The notes beneath the pieces are model-generated. The model was given only the letters and a program-made list of their open reading frames with translations. It was not told the origin of the DNA and made no database searches. Both the position numbers and the translations under genes were made by a program. Below, in pieces: positions 32,063-43,004 of a DNA stretch of 64,000 nt (positions within the stretch are counted from its first letter, which is position 1; every line of letters begins with the position of its first letter). Source of the DNA: Antilocapra americana (taxonomy: Eukaryota; Chordata; Mammalia; Artiodactyla; Antilocapridae); the NCBI GenBank assembly GCA_007570785.1, contig ML664175.1, positions 6,955,618 through 7,019,617 on the forward strand, read 5' to 3'.

Positions 32063-32493
32063 TAGAAGAATTTATAGTAAATAAGTAAGTATGCATGTAT
32101 ATAGGAATTGACTTATGTGATTATGGAAGCTGGGAAATCCCACCATCTGCTGTTTGCAAACTGGAAAACCAGGAAAGCCAATGATGTATTCAGTATAAGT
32201 CTCAAGTGTTTAAAACCAGGAAACAGAAGGAGAGTGACACCCTACCTCAAAAAAAAAAAAAAAAAAAAAACTAAATTTGCTGTCTCTCCACCTTTTTGTT
32301 CTGTTCAAGTGTTCAGTGATTGGATCATGCCTGCTCACATTGGGTAAGGACATCTGCTTTACTCAGTTCATGGATTCAAAAGCTAACTTCTTCTGGAAAC
32401 ATTCTCTGATGTACCCAGAAATAATGCTTTCTTTACCAGCTATCTAGGCATCCCTTAGCCCAATCAAGTTGACATATAAAATTATGTATCACA

Positions 32494-33929
32494 GTAACAT
32501 TACCCATTGGCTTTGGAGTCTGACATTGTGTACTCTGCAGGATGATAGAGATAGGCACCAATTTTCCACCAAAATACATAATTCTGAAGGGCTTCTTTTG
32601 TTGAAATCACAGCAGCCATGTGTTCTGACTTTTGGATAATGGAATCTTCTATTTACTGCTAAAATACTTTAAAGAAATAAGAGGGTAGATTTCAGGTGAC
32701 TTGAGATGAAACCCAGATCTGTAAGAGCCATTCTATCTCCCAGGTTTTGCCTGGTGCCCTCCATACCAGGACAAGTCATTGGCTTCCAAAATTCTCTTTT
32801 TCTCCTACAATCCAGGGCGTTGTCACACTGCATTATAATTACTTGGCTAAATACATTCTTTTTTCTCTGATTTCACTTGACATAAGTGATGGCTAAAAGG
32901 TTGATCTGATCAGTAAGAAATGAGTAAAAATCTGCCCATTCCAGTAAAATGCACTTAGCAGTGTAGGGTTTTGTTTCTCCCCTCACCTCTCACCTCTTCT
33001 TGGGCCCCCCCTAAAGTGGCTATAACATTGTTTAACTTGTCTCTGCCACCACTGTTACTCCACAAGAACTTTTATTTCTTATTCTTTTATTATTATTTTT
33101 AGAATCCATGGTTTGATTTTTTTTTTAATGAAAGTGGTAGGGAAATAGTGGCAAATACAGAGGGGAAAAGCCCGAGAGTAACGTGATATTTTCTCCCATG
33201 AAAAATGCATTTTGTGTGTCAGCAGTTGACGGAAAAACAGGCAGACATTCATGGCAAAAGACTTGATGGAAGCTTAGGGGACTAATCCTGATGCTTACTT
33301 TATTTTTAATGGGATGTCAGTTCTGAAGAATAAACAGTCTTCCCTGAATCCAGAGTTATAAGCACTTATTTGTCTAGATAAAGTACAGAAAAGAAATATT
33401 GTGTGCTGTGTCCCATAAGTCATCTTCATAGCCTTTCAGGTAAACTACCAAGGATTTTTACTGTTCAACTCAGTGGAACACAAATTGGTAAACTGAGAGC
33501 CAACTGATCACAGCCAGGAAGCAGTCCAGAGCTGCCACCCCAAATTTCATCTTAATCTGAAATGGCAACATCAGTTACCTGAAACAGTACCACAAGAGGG
33601 AATGCCCACAAAAAGGACTGCATGTAACAGATGCTTCAAGGAAAACAACATTTTAGGGAATTGGTCTAAAGCATTTAGAGTTTTCCTTTTCCAAGTTTTA
33701 CCAACCAGTAAAATTGAAATCAGTAGTCCAGGTGGCTTCAAGTTCCAGTCCAGACTGAAAATCTGAAGAATGGAGGTCAGAACCAAATGTGTATGCAGAC
33801 ATAAATTTGTATTTTTGAGCTACTTTATAAGCACCATCTGGAAAGAGGAATATACCTTGGTTAGATTCTTAGATGTTTCTGAACTCTATCTGATACAATT
33901 CATATTTTTATAATTTTTTCTCTTTTTTA
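32494..33929. other. 1.4-kb repeat-poor unique block
   Basis: No SINE or LINE is recognised. The minus ORF at 33571-33786 (71 aa) has no known domain. The stretch 33150-33450 has a mixed, non-repetitive texture and could contain conserved non-coding sequence. Confidence 0.4.
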
Positions 33930-34030
33930 AAGTGGCCATTATGTACCAGGTATTGTGTTCAATGGCTAAAGCCGCAGAGGTGTTACAGACTTTTCCAGCC
34001 TGGAACTCACAGTCCAGTGGAAAAATAACA
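33930..34030 (-). mobile_element. L2 3'-end fragment
   Basis: Antisense L2 terminus: GGCCATTATGTACCAGGTAT, TGTGTTCAATGGCTAAAG, TGGAACTCACAGTCCAGTGG. Confidence 0.55.
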
Positions 34031-34249
34031 TTCCAGTTTCTTTATTCCAACTCTTACTTTATCCCACTCCTCTAGAAATCCCTAGCTCTGGTTAAATCCA
34101 GTCCTCTTCTTACTCTGTGGTTACATGTATAAAATGGAAACTTTTGGGAAACACAAATTCAGATTGTCTGATTTCACTTTAAATTTGTTCTTTAAGTTGA
34201 TATAGACCCTTAGTGTCACCCAGCAATACTTCTATGCTTTCTTAGTACA

Positions 34250-34880
34250 TTACTTCTCTCCTTTGTGACTGCTTCATGCCTCCTCCTTTTTCCTAAAGCT
34301 TCAAAAACCTTTCCACTCCTGACACTACTAAAGTTAACTTGCATCCTGTTTTATTGAGGAAGTAAAGCAATCAGCATAGAATTTCTGCTTCACATCTATC
34401 CACTGTTTGCATTTAAATCCCTGTTCCCCATATTCCTTCTTGTTACTCCACTTGAACTGTCCTTGCCTCTGGTTAAGTCAAAATCCTCCACTTGTGCATG
34501 ATGCTTCATCCTTCCCTGTCTCGTCAAAGAGTTGACTGCAATTATCCTCTTACTCTTCTGTATTGTCAAAATTTTCCAACTTACTTGATTATTTCCATCA
34601 GCATATAAATATGCTTTTATTTCTCTCATCTTAAAAAAAGCCTGACACTTTCTTGGTCTTTTGCCATATGTCTTTTCTATCTATTGCATAACTTCTCTGC
34701 TCTCGTTTCCATGATGTTTTTGAATGCTTTCTTCCCACTCTTTATTGTACCCACCCCATTCAAGCTTTTGCCCCAACTACTTAATTGAAATACTTCAGAC
34801 AGGATCACTTCTGACCTCTGTGTGGCTAAATCCGATTGTCAATTCTATATTACGTTACCTTGATCTATCAGTGGTGTTCA
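34250..34880 (+). mobile_element. L2 LINE fragment (RT-region type)
   Basis: The clearest part, 34725-34870, follows the plus-strand order of the L2 reverse-transcriptase region (CATTCAAGCTTTTGCCC, GGATCACTTCTGACCTCTGT, GTGGCTAAATCCGATTGTCA, ACCTTGATCTATCAG). The part before it is C/T-rich and of similar texture. Coding capacity is lost. Confidence 0.5.
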
Positions 34881-35060
34881 GAGGTTTTCTACAAAGATGG
34901 CCACCAAGAATTCTTCCCAATTCAGAACACTTATGTTATGCCTCCCATCAAAAGGTGGAGCCTGTTTCCCCTGATGGGGACTCGTGACTTGCTTTGACCA
35001 AAAGAATAGATTGGAAATCATGTTGTGTCAATTCCAAGCCTAAGACTTTATTCTGTCTCT
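34881..35060 (+). mobile_element. Possible MLT1-type LTR fragment
   Basis: AAAAGGTGGAGCCTGTTTCC, GGGGACTCGTGACTTGCTTT, GACCAAAAGAATAGATTGG and CCAAGCCTAAGACTTTATTC resemble a segment of some MLT1 LTRs. Confidence 0.4.
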
Positions 35061-35135
35061 CTCTCTCTTTCTTTTATTCTCTTTAGCTCTCTCTCTCTGA
35101 TTTATACCTACATCTATATCTATATATACATATCC
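35053..35135. repeat. (CT)n-rich and (TA)-rich low complexity
   Basis: TCTCTCTCTCTCTTTC and AGCTCTCTCTCTCTGA followed by TATATCTATATATACATAT. Confidence 0.75.
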
Positions 35136-35139
35136 TTAA

Positions 35140-35842
35140 AAAAAAATCCTAGTGCCACATACCTAATTCATTATAGTGTATGCTCAATAAATTACTGCTA
35201 ATAAATACACAGATGGTAGACTTTCAAGAGGAGCCTTGAAGAATGAATAGGAAGTCAGGAGGAAAGCAGATGAGAAGTAAAAACAGAGAATCATCAAAAT
35301 TCATGGAATATCTGTAATGTCAAGTAATATTTGTATCTTAAATATCTGGATGAGAACAAAGAAGTGATGAAGATTGGGCCAGACTATGAACAGTCTTGAA
35401 TTCCATGTACTTCTTAAGTGCAAACACCTGTCACTCCATTGTTTTGGGACCTATGAAATTTCTACCATATTTTCTTTTAGTTCTTACCTTTACTTACTGA
35501 CACTCTACGTTTTACTTTCCAGCTTGATAGGTGAAACTGCTCACTGGGCCATGAACACACTTTTATCTTGGTGCTACCTTTCATTCATGATGCCCTTACT
35601 TTTCTTCCCCCTGTATAAATTATATTTACCCTTCAGTATCCTGCTTTTCCCCTAGGGGATAAAAGAATCCTTTACCAATCACTTCAGCACACAGACTTTT
35701 CTCTGTTCTTTCAGCTTCTTTTAAAATTATGGTTAATACAACATGGTATGACACTGGTTTGTTTTCTGTATATTTTATGTAAGTCTAGTCTTAAAATCCG
35801 AGTACATAATAAACTTCTTGAGGACAGAATCTGCATCTTATG
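35140..35842 (+). mobile_element. L2 3' fragments
   Basis: 35140-35205 ends like L2 (ACATACCTAATTCATTATAG, GTATGCTCAATAAATTACTG). 35440-35840 looks like a second plus-strand L2 3' part (TTCTTTCAGCTTCTTTTAAA; CATAATAAACTTCTTGAGGA with CAGAATCTGCATCTTATG) that stops at the following Bov-tA. The match is weak in the middle. Confidence 0.45.
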
Positions 35843-36034
35843 AAAGTAAAAGTCACTCAGTCGTGTCTGACTCTTTGTGAGCCCACGGACTATACGGCCC
35901 AGGAAATTCTCCAGGCCAGGATACTGGAGTGGGTAGCCTTTCCCTCTTCCAGGGGATCTTCATAACCCAGGGATAGAACCCAGGTCTCCTGCATTGCAGG
36001 AGAATTCTTTACATCTGGGCCACCAGGAAAGTTC
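35843..36034 (-). mobile_element. Bov-tA SINE
   Basis: Antisense tail with AAGTCACTCAGTCGTGTCTG, BovA unit with a small internal loss (ACGGCCCAGGAAATTCTCCA), and head (GAACCCAGGTCTCCTGCATT, GGGCCACCAGGAAAG). Confidence 0.9.
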
Positions 36035-36047
36035 ATTCTACATGACT

Positions 36048-36127
36048 AGGTATATTGTAGGTATGCCTACAGTTTTACAGTACCTACAATTAAATACCTA
36101 CAGTTTTTACAATAGATATATTGTAAA
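36048..36127. repeat. Short local repeat cluster
   Basis: The unit CCTACAGTTTTACA occurs twice with slight change, TACCTACA and its complement TGTAGGTA both occur, and ATATTGTA occurs at both ends. It looks like a local duplication and inversion next to the SINE. Confidence 0.5.
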
Positions 36128-36399
36128 ACTTCTTCCAAACTTGGTTAACCCATCTTATTGAAAACCGTGCCTTCCCACCCCTGGCATTTAACAGCGTTAC
36201 ATGGCTATCTTGAAAAGAATATACTCTGAAGCTTCTTTGATAGGAGTACAGTATTTGGATTGTACAAGGGGTAGCACCATTCTATGCTGGTCAGATACTG
36301 ACCATATACCACTTTCTTTCAGAACTTTGATAAAACAGATATCATATGTGTCCAGACGATTGTGTCTTTACCACTAGGAACTAGGGATTTGGGCCTGAG
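36128..36399. other. Non-coding stretch, no clear element
   Basis: No repeat or exon is recognised. Confidence 0.35.
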
Positions 36400-36690
36400 G
36401 ATGAAAAAATGTAGGAAGAACATGATTGCTGTCTTTACATTTGTGAAGGCTGTCAGGGGGAAGACAGATTAGACTCTGTCTGGCCCTCCAGGGCTGAACT
36501 GGGTCAGTTGGGGAAATCCACAGGGGGGCAGATTGAGGCTCCATGAAAGGAAGAGCTTTCTGAGTTATTAGCTCAGTTCATATTGGAGTGAGGTGCCTCA
36601 GGAGGTAAGGAGTTCCAGGGTACCAGAAATGTGTACTCGAAGGCTGAGCTGTGCTTTGGCAGAACTGTCACAGCAGGTGTTAAAGCATTA
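36400..36690 (+). mobile_element. CR1/L3-like LINE fragment
   Basis: The blocks AGGGGGAAGACAGATTAGAC, GGCCCTCCAGGGCTGAACTG, GGGCAGATTGAGGCTCCATG, GGAAGAGCTTTCTGAGTTAT, GAGGTGCCTCAGGAGGTAAG and AGTTCCAGGGTACC resemble the 3' region of CR1-type LINEs (L3 in mammals). These are very old. The minus ORF at 36573-36875 is an accident of this region. Confidence 0.45.
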
Positions 36691-36954
36691 GAAGGGGATT
36701 TAAGAAAATAATGTTTCAGACAATTTTTCCTGCAGATCCTCTCTTCTCCTAGGAACTGGGGCAAAGAATCCAGCTGAGTTTCTCTCGTTTTCACACCACC
36801 TAAACTAGGTTTCTTGAACACCTCCACCAAAGAGAACTTAATTGGTTCTGGATATTCCTTTGGGTGTATTCTCAATTCTTCCTTATTTAGACAGAAAAAA
36901 CTTATTCCACAATGAAGAGATAGACATCCTTGAATTTTTTTAAACTCCTGGAAT

Positions 36955-37290
36955 TTAAGATTGTCAGTTTTTATTTTTAAACACCTTATATTTGTTGAGC
37001 AATTTTAGGTTCATAGCAAAATTAAGAAGGTACAGAAATTTCCCTTATATCCTTTGTGCCATAATGCAGAACCTCTCCCATTATCTCCTACTAGAGGGGT
37101 GCATTTGTCACAGCTGACAAGCCTACACTGACACATCACTATCACCCATAGTCCATAGTCTATATTAGAGTTCACTCTCAGTGTCATACATTCTGTGGGT
37201 TTGGGTAAATGTATAATGGCATATATCTATCATAGATTTTTACAGAAAACATAGTATCACTCTGGTGAGGGATGTGGATAGTGGGAGATG
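36955..37290 (-). mobile_element. Old L1 fragment (L1M type)
   Basis: Antisense L1 3' UTR blocks: GAGCAATTTTAGGTTCATAG, GGTGCATTTGTCACAGCTGA, ACACTGACACATCACTATCA, CCCATAGTCCATAGTC, TATTAGAGTTCACTCTCAGT, ATACATTCTGTGGGTTTGGG, TGTATAATGGCATATATCTA. Confidence 0.75.
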
Positions 37291-37302
37291 CTATGTGTAT
37301 GT

Positions 37303-37348
37303 GTCTCTCTCTCTCTCTCTCTATACACACACACACAGACACACACAG

Positions 37349-37384
<36 letters not shown>
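37303..37384. repeat. Compound microsatellite (CT)n-(CA)n-(TA)n
   Basis: (CT)10-like run, then (AC) with scattered CAGA interruptions, then a short (AT) run which continues beyond the BovB at 37928-37940. Such loci are usually length-polymorphic. Confidence 0.92.
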
Positions 37385-37927
37385 TTAAAAGACACTCCTT
37401 GGAAGGAAAGTTATAACCAACCTAGATAGCCTATTGAAGAGCAGAGACATTACTTTGCCAACAAAACTCCATAAAATCAAGGCTATGGTTTTTCCAGTGG
37501 TCATGTATAGATGTGATGGCTGGACTATAAAGAAAGCTGAGTGCCAAAGGATTGATGCTTCTCCAACTGCGGTGTTGGAGAAGACTCTTGAGAGTCCCTT
37601 GGACTGCAAGAAGATCCAACCAGTCCATCCTAAAGGAGAGCAGTCCTGGGTGTTCACTGGAAGGACTGATGCTGAAGCTGAAACTCCAATACTTTGGCCA
37701 CCTGATGGAAAGAGCTGACTCATTGGAAAAGACCCTGATGCTGGGAAGGATTGGGAGCAGGAGGAAAAGGGGAAGACAGAGGATGAGATGGTTGGATGGC
37801 ATCACCCAATTGATAGCCCTGGGTTTGTATGGACTCTGGGAGTTGGACAGGGAGGCCTGGCATGCTGTGGTTCATGGAGTTGCAAAGAGTTGGACACGAC
37901 TGAGCAACTGAACTGAACTGAACTGAA
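37385..37927 (+). mobile_element. BovB LINE 3' part, 0.54 kb, within the (TA) run
   Basis: BovB plus strand from TTAAAAGACACTCCTTGGAA to the tail GACTGAGCAACTGAACTGAA. Both flanks are (AT) runs (37375-37384 and 37928-37940), consistent with a TSD within the dinucleotide repeat. Frames at 37434-37718 and 37552-37911 are ORF2 C-terminal remnants shifted against each other near 37560. Confidence 0.92.
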
Positions 37928-37940
37928 TATATATATATAT

Positions 37941-38720
37941 AAGACATTTTTTGCAAAAGGACCTTAAGTCTGCCACATTTCTATGGAAGGGATTCTGATG
38001 CTATTTTATGAGCACTTCTAGTCTTTTTTATCAGCAAGAAATAAATAGCACACTCTAAGTTCATAATTGAGTTGAGTATAATATAGGAAATGTTTTCAAA
38101 GATATGAACAGACTTTTGGAAAATAAACTGTAGAAAACCCAGAGTCTAATAGTAGTTGGTGCAGTTATCCTGAAGAAGCAAGAAGAAAGAACAGTTTCAA
38201 AAGCCCACTGAGGGGCATGTAAGAAAAGAATGACTACATGGAGTTGGGCCCCTGGTAGAGAGACTAAGTCAACCCACTATGGCCTAGCAAAGATGGAGCT
38301 GAAGAATATCTCCCTCATCCTCATTTTCCCCTTCTTTCCGTCACCTATTAGTAGTTCCTCTCATTGACAGAGCCAGCTGGAAGCCAGTGGGTGACGACAT
38401 CTATTGATTCTGCCCACGTGGGTCAGTCTCACAGTATACATGATAGTAAAGAAGGTTACAGAGTGACCATGGAGAGGCCAGCAGGAAAGGCCCAGCATTG
38501 GCCTCTCTCATAGCATTCACCTAGGTAGCCATTTGCTACCTGCTATCCTTGTAGGAATACAGCTCCTAACTTATTTAATTGACCAAGACTTGCAATTGGC
38601 TCTAAAATAGAATTAAAAGCAATCATTATATAAAAGAAAAATTCTATATACTGATTATGAAAACTTAAAAAGAAATCAATAATATTTTTTTCAGTGGTAA
38701 CTAAGTATTTGAGCTCATTT
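37941..38720. other. Non-coding stretch
   Basis: 38330-38500 (TCTCATTGACAGAGCCAGCT, GGAAGCCAGTGGGTGACGAC, CACGTGGGTCAGTCTCACAG) resembles a common old mammalian repeat that I cannot name. The remainder shows nothing. Confidence 0.4.
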
Positions 38721-38733
38721 AAGAGAGTTTTAT

Positions 38734-38947
38734 GACTTCCCAGGTGGCTCAGTAGTAAAGAACTGGCCTGCCAAGCAGGAGAGACAGGCTTGATCCCTGG
38801 GTTAGGAAGATCCCCTGGAGAAGGAAATGGCAACTCATTCAAGTATTCTTGCTTGGAAAAATCTCATGGACAGACTACACCTGGCAGGCTATAGTCCATG
38901 GGGTTGAAAAGAATCAGACAAGACTTAATGACTAAATAGCAAATAGC
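38734..38947 (+). mobile_element. Bov-tA SINE
   Basis: Head GACTTCCCAGGTGGCTCAGT, box region GCTTGATCCCTGGG, BovA unit and tail GACTAAATAGCAAATAGC. The exact 13-bp TSD AAGAGAGTTTTAT is at 38721-38733 and 38948-38960. Confidence 0.94.
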
Positions 38948-38960
38948 AAGAGAGTTTTAT

Positions 38961-39423
38961 TTATAATAGGAAGTTTATAAAACCTCCTGCTTCCCAAAAT
39001 GCTTTATCAAAATTGATTGACTCCTATTTTCAAGGCAGCCAGACTTCTTAATGTCTCTTTTTCCAAAAGCCATATGGTACTGTCTTTGATGTGAAGTATA
39101 TATTTTTTAATTTTACCATAAACACTCATATTCAATAAAACGTTGCATCATCTTTTTAAAATAATTTAAATATTCCATTTTTTTAAATATGTTAAGTGTA
39201 AGAAACATATTTTCATTATTAATATGTGTTGTGGAGCCTGTAACAAGTTGCCAGTAGGAGATGCATACTCTGTTTACAGGATATGAAATACTATGATGTT
39301 CTGGAAATGAATTGTAGTTATGACTAGAGAGGGAGATGGGCTAGATGTTCCACCCAAATTCTGTGCACACAGTTTACCCTCTTCAACCAGGAGGAATTAA
39401 TGGAAAACTAGAAAGTCTGGTTG
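38961..39423. other. AT-rich non-coding stretch
   Basis: Nothing recognised. Confidence 0.35.
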
Positions 39424-39630
39424 TTGTTTGTTGTTTAATCACTAAGTCACACAGGGTCCGACTCTTTGCGACCCTGTGCACTGTAGTCTGCCTAGCTGTT
39501 TTGTCCGTGGTGTTTTCCAGACAAGAATACTGGAGTGAGTTGCCATTTCTTTCTCCAGAAGATCTTCCCAACTCACGGGTCCTGAGGCTCCTGCATTGCA
39601 GGTAGATCCTTTACCACTCACTGTGCCACC
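39424..39630 (-). mobile_element. Bov-tA SINE
   Basis: Antisense tail GTTGTTTGTTGTTTAATCAC, BovA unit GTGCACTGTAGTCTGCCTAG with TACTGGAGTGAGTTGCC, and head CCTGCATTGCAGGTAGATCC. The head end is eroded. Confidence 0.88.
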
Positions 39631-39880
39631 TTATTTAAACATAAATTCTTTTCTGAAATTTGGTATTTTTCAATGGAAGTTTTTAGAGCTCAATTTCAGT
39701 TTTATCTCAAAGTGGAATATCAGTTACTTGATAATAACATGTTTGTTTTTTTAAAATGCTAGTGGAAAGTGAAGTCTGCCCTCTCCCACTTGCCCAGTTG
39801 TTGACTTTCAGCCTCTTCCAGAGTGAAGAGCATATGCATTTTCAGTGGAAACGCTGGAAGCTGCCTTGTGGGAGCCTCTT

Positions 39881-39910
39881 TCAGTTCAGTTCAGTTCAGT
39901 TGCTCAGTCC
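39881..39910 (-). mobile_element. 30-bp BovB 3'-terminal stub
   Basis: TCAGTTCAGTTCAGTTCAGT followed by TGCTCAGTCC is exactly the last ~30 bases of BovB in antisense and nothing more. It is either an extremely 5'-truncated insertion or the remnant of a deletion. Confidence 0.7.
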
Positions 39911-40025
39911 AAATATTTACTGTAGCAGAAACATCCAAATTTCACTCAGAAATTTGTAATACTAGAAGCAAAAGTATCCCAAGCCTGGCAGATTCATATA
40001 TTAAACCTCCAATGAAGTCTAACAT

Positions 40026-40223
40026 GGGCTTCCCTAGTAGCTTAGGCAGTAAAGTATCCCCCTGCAATGCAGGAGACCCAGATTTGATCCCTGTGTTGGG
40101 AAGATCCCCTGGATAAGGAAATGGCAACCCACTCCAGTATTCATGTCTGGAGAATTCCGTGGACAGATGAGCCTGGCGGTCTACCATCCATGGGGTCGTA
40201 AAGAGTTGGACACGGCACACACA
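40026..40223 (+). mobile_element. Bov-tA SINE
   Basis: Head GGGCTTCCCTAGTAGCTTAG, GATTTGATCCCTGTG, BovA unit CGTGGACAGATGAGCCTGG, tail GGACACGGCACACAC. The exact 11-bp TSD AAGTCTAACAT is at 40015-40025 and 40224-40234. Confidence 0.94.
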
Positions 40224-40234
40224 AAGTCTAACAT

Positions 40235-41579
40235 AACATTTGGATTCAAAATATTTGCAAATAGATGAAGTCATATATTTTAATCCTGAATTTTTCCAGT
40301 TTTTCATATGAGAGAACCCTCTTATATACCTTTTTATATACTTTGTCATGTATTCAGCTGGAGAGCTAATAAGACAATCAAGGGCAAAACTATGTTGTGC
40401 TGCTCCAGAGAACACATCTAGATAGTCTCCTGAAAAGAAATTGTTCCAGACAATCACCATAATTTCTTCTCATTGAGGACCAGGTTGGGAGAAGGTGGAT
40501 GTGTTTATAGATACTCTCTGGGACTGTTTAGATTCTGATGGAAATGCAACTGTATCAGAGATGTCTCAGGTATAAAAACTGTAGCTTCTAAACTAAAAAT
40601 CAAATCTTGTTTAATACTTTGGAATTCAATTCTGTTAGAACTGATAGAAAATGAAGCTATGATAATTCTATAAAAATGGGGTAAAAGGCAAAAAGGAAAA
40701 AATATATAATTCATTGTCAGGAATTAGATAAATGTATGATAGAAAACTTGGGTTTTAGGTTGCACAGTTCAATTACTCTATAGCAGTTACATTTCAATAA
40801 TATAACAGAACTTATATCAGGTCATTAATGTATGATTCTTATAATTTACATTTGATAAATATAGTCCAGTAAAAATATGTTTTACCAGATTCAATATATT
40901 GCTTTTCCTAGAAAATACTCAAATCCTTTCCTAAATAAAGTTGAAATTTGTGTAAATTAATCAAAAGGATATTTTAAGTTCAAATAATGAAAAACTGCCA
41001 TTAAATAATTGAGGGTTGTCGGAGGGAGAATCCAGAATATATTCCATATTATCCCAATCCATATATTTAGATGTATCTCAGGACATGGCCTGTTTGGTTC
41101 TTTTGCAATAGAATTGGTTTGGAAAGCAACATAAAACCTTTACTATATCAGTGCCTTTTGTACACTTTAGAGTGTTTTGGTAATAAAAATATGGAAAGGG
41201 TTTGTAAGCATGTGAAAATGACAAATTATGTATAAACTTTTCTTATGGTTCAAATGGGAATGGAGGCAAAGAATGGTGTACAATGGTCATACTTTCTCTT
41301 AAATTTTTGCGCATTTAACAAGATCAGAAATAGCCCTATTTGTTTCCTTTCCCAAAGTTGACCTCCATAGAAAGAAGGAAAAAGCAATAATATCTTTAGA
41401 AATTAACAAGAAATAGGAAATAATTGCTGTGTTTAGGCCAGTGGTATAAAGTAGCATTTCTTTTCAACATCCTACAGATATATACAGGGCAGAGACCCAG
41501 CAACTACTGAGCATTCTTTGTTCTCAAGATCATATTTTCTTACATAGGTGACCTTGAACAAAGCACTAAAACTTCATTA
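40235..41579. other. 1.3-kb unique AT-rich block
   Basis: No repeat or exon is recognised. Confidence 0.4.
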
Positions 41580-41800
41580 TGTGCCAAGACACTGCTTTAC
41601 AACTCTTCAGCAGTTTCCCATCATTCTAGGATGACGTTCCCATCACTCCAAGTGGCATACAAGATACTCCACAATCTAATCTTTGCTGCCTGTTTCAGTA
41701 TCATGTCCTGACACTCATGCATCCATCCATCACCACAGATATAGTATAATTAATTAGCATAGATCCTAAGTACTCTGTGTCTGCAAGCCTCCATGCCTTT
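41580..41800 (+). mobile_element. L2 LINE fragment
   Basis: Plus-strand L2 blocks: CTTCAGCAGTTTCCCATCAT, TAGGATGACGTTCCCATCAC, GGCATACAAGATACTCCACA, ATCTAATCTTTGCTGCCTGT. Confidence 0.6.
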
Positions 41801-41804
41801 CTTT

Positions 41805-42480
41805 ACTCATTCAGTAAAATTTGGGGTTATATACTGTGTGCCAGACACTATGTCAAAGGCTGAGAATAAACAATAAACAAAGTAATAGGATCCAAGAACT
41901 CATAAAATTTATACTAAAAAAAATAGCACTCTCTCCCTCACCAAAAATAAGCAAATAAACATAAATAAAATAATTATAGGTTGTAAGAATGGGGATAAAC
42001 CCCAGAGTGTTGACATAGAGATTAAAAAGGGAAAGGGGATGAAAGGATGAGGTGATGACATTTAGAATGTGCCAGGTAAAGACCCAGGGTAAAGACTTTG
42101 AGACAGAAGAAACAATATATGAAGTTCTAAAGAATGTAAAACTTTCTCAGGTTTGCTGAACTGAATATAGGCCAGTGTAGCTGAAGATAGGGTGGGAGAT
42201 ACAGCTTGATGTGAGGATGAAGGAGTAGCTAGATTTCAGATCAAGCAGAGCCTATAGCCCACAGCAAGGAGTTTTATTCCAAGCATAATTAGAGGTTACT
42301 GGTTGTATTCAAGCAAAGTTGTGACATGGCTCAATTTATGGCATTTGTGTGATGAATGAATTAGAGAAAGACAAGACAGAAAATAGTTGCGATAGTGACT
42401 TAGTAGGCTGTTCTGGAAGACCAGAAAAGGAATGATAGTGGATGCATTCAAGAGATACGTGGGGGGTAGAGTTAACAGTG
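41805..42480 (-). mobile_element. L2 LINE fragment, reaching the 3' terminus
   Basis: It starts at the antisense L2 terminus (CATTCAGTAAAATTTGGGGT, ATACTGTGTGCCAGACACTA) and continues with GGATGAGGTGATGACATTTA, GTGCCAGGTAAAGACCCAGG, CCCACAGCAAGGAGTTTTAT, GTGACATGGCTCAATTTATG, TAGTAGGCTGTTCTGGAAGA. It abuts an L2 piece of the opposite orientation on its left. Confidence 0.7.
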
Positions 42481-42499
42481 AAGTTGAGGCTCCCTCTTT

Positions 42500-42770
42500 T
42501 CTGATTAACTCCTAAAGCTACGTTGACAGCCTGTCAGTCCCTACAGAGTAAGAGGCCCCTTTCTGTTCTCAAAACAGCCTGTTACATGGCTCCATAATTT
42601 GACATACCACAATACTGACTTCTTTGCCAGCCTTCTATAAAACTGTGAGCTTTTTTAGGACAATAGCTGTGTCTTGTCCACTTCTGTGCCCTTGGCCTGA
42701 AGGCAAAGCCCACTGCATAAGAGGTACTCAAAAGATAACAAATGTATGGGTGAATCGTGCCCTCCAGACT
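42500..42770 (+). mobile_element. L2 3'-end fragment
   Basis: ATAAAACTGTGAGCTTTTTT, AGGACAATAGCTGTGTCTTG, TCCACTTCTGTGCCCTTGGC and AGAGGTACTCAAAAGATAAC follow the L2 3' end on the plus strand. Confidence 0.5.
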
Positions 42771-43004
42771 GTTGGAGAGCTCTTCCTGTGACGTGAAACA
42801 CTGAGTGGGAGCCAGATCTACAGGCTTAGGATTGATCCTAATATTGAAAGAACTGTAGAAGAGCTACTGTGCATACCAAGTATACCTACATCCTTTAAAA
42901 GTGACCAAAAAATCGCAGTCAGGAAGCCAAATTGATTTTTCCAAGGCCATTTCAGGGGAAGGAGTTTTTGACTTAGGTGGTCTTTCTCTCAAAAGTACTT
43001 TGAG

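Larger units (their letters stand above)
31761..32493 (+). mobile_element. Ancient LTR-like interspersed repeat, split by Bov-tA
   Basis: It starts TTAGTCAGGGATCTGCAGAG and ends AATCAAGTTGACATATAAAA followed by TTATGTATCACA. The inner blocks TTATGTGATTATGGAAGCTG and CAGTGATTGGATCATGCC, TTTACTCAGTTCATGGATTC match a common old mammalian repeat, probably an ERVL-type LTR; I cannot name the subfamily. A second copy of the same family lies at 62196-62793. The A20 run at 32251-32270 is internal. Confidence 0.6.
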
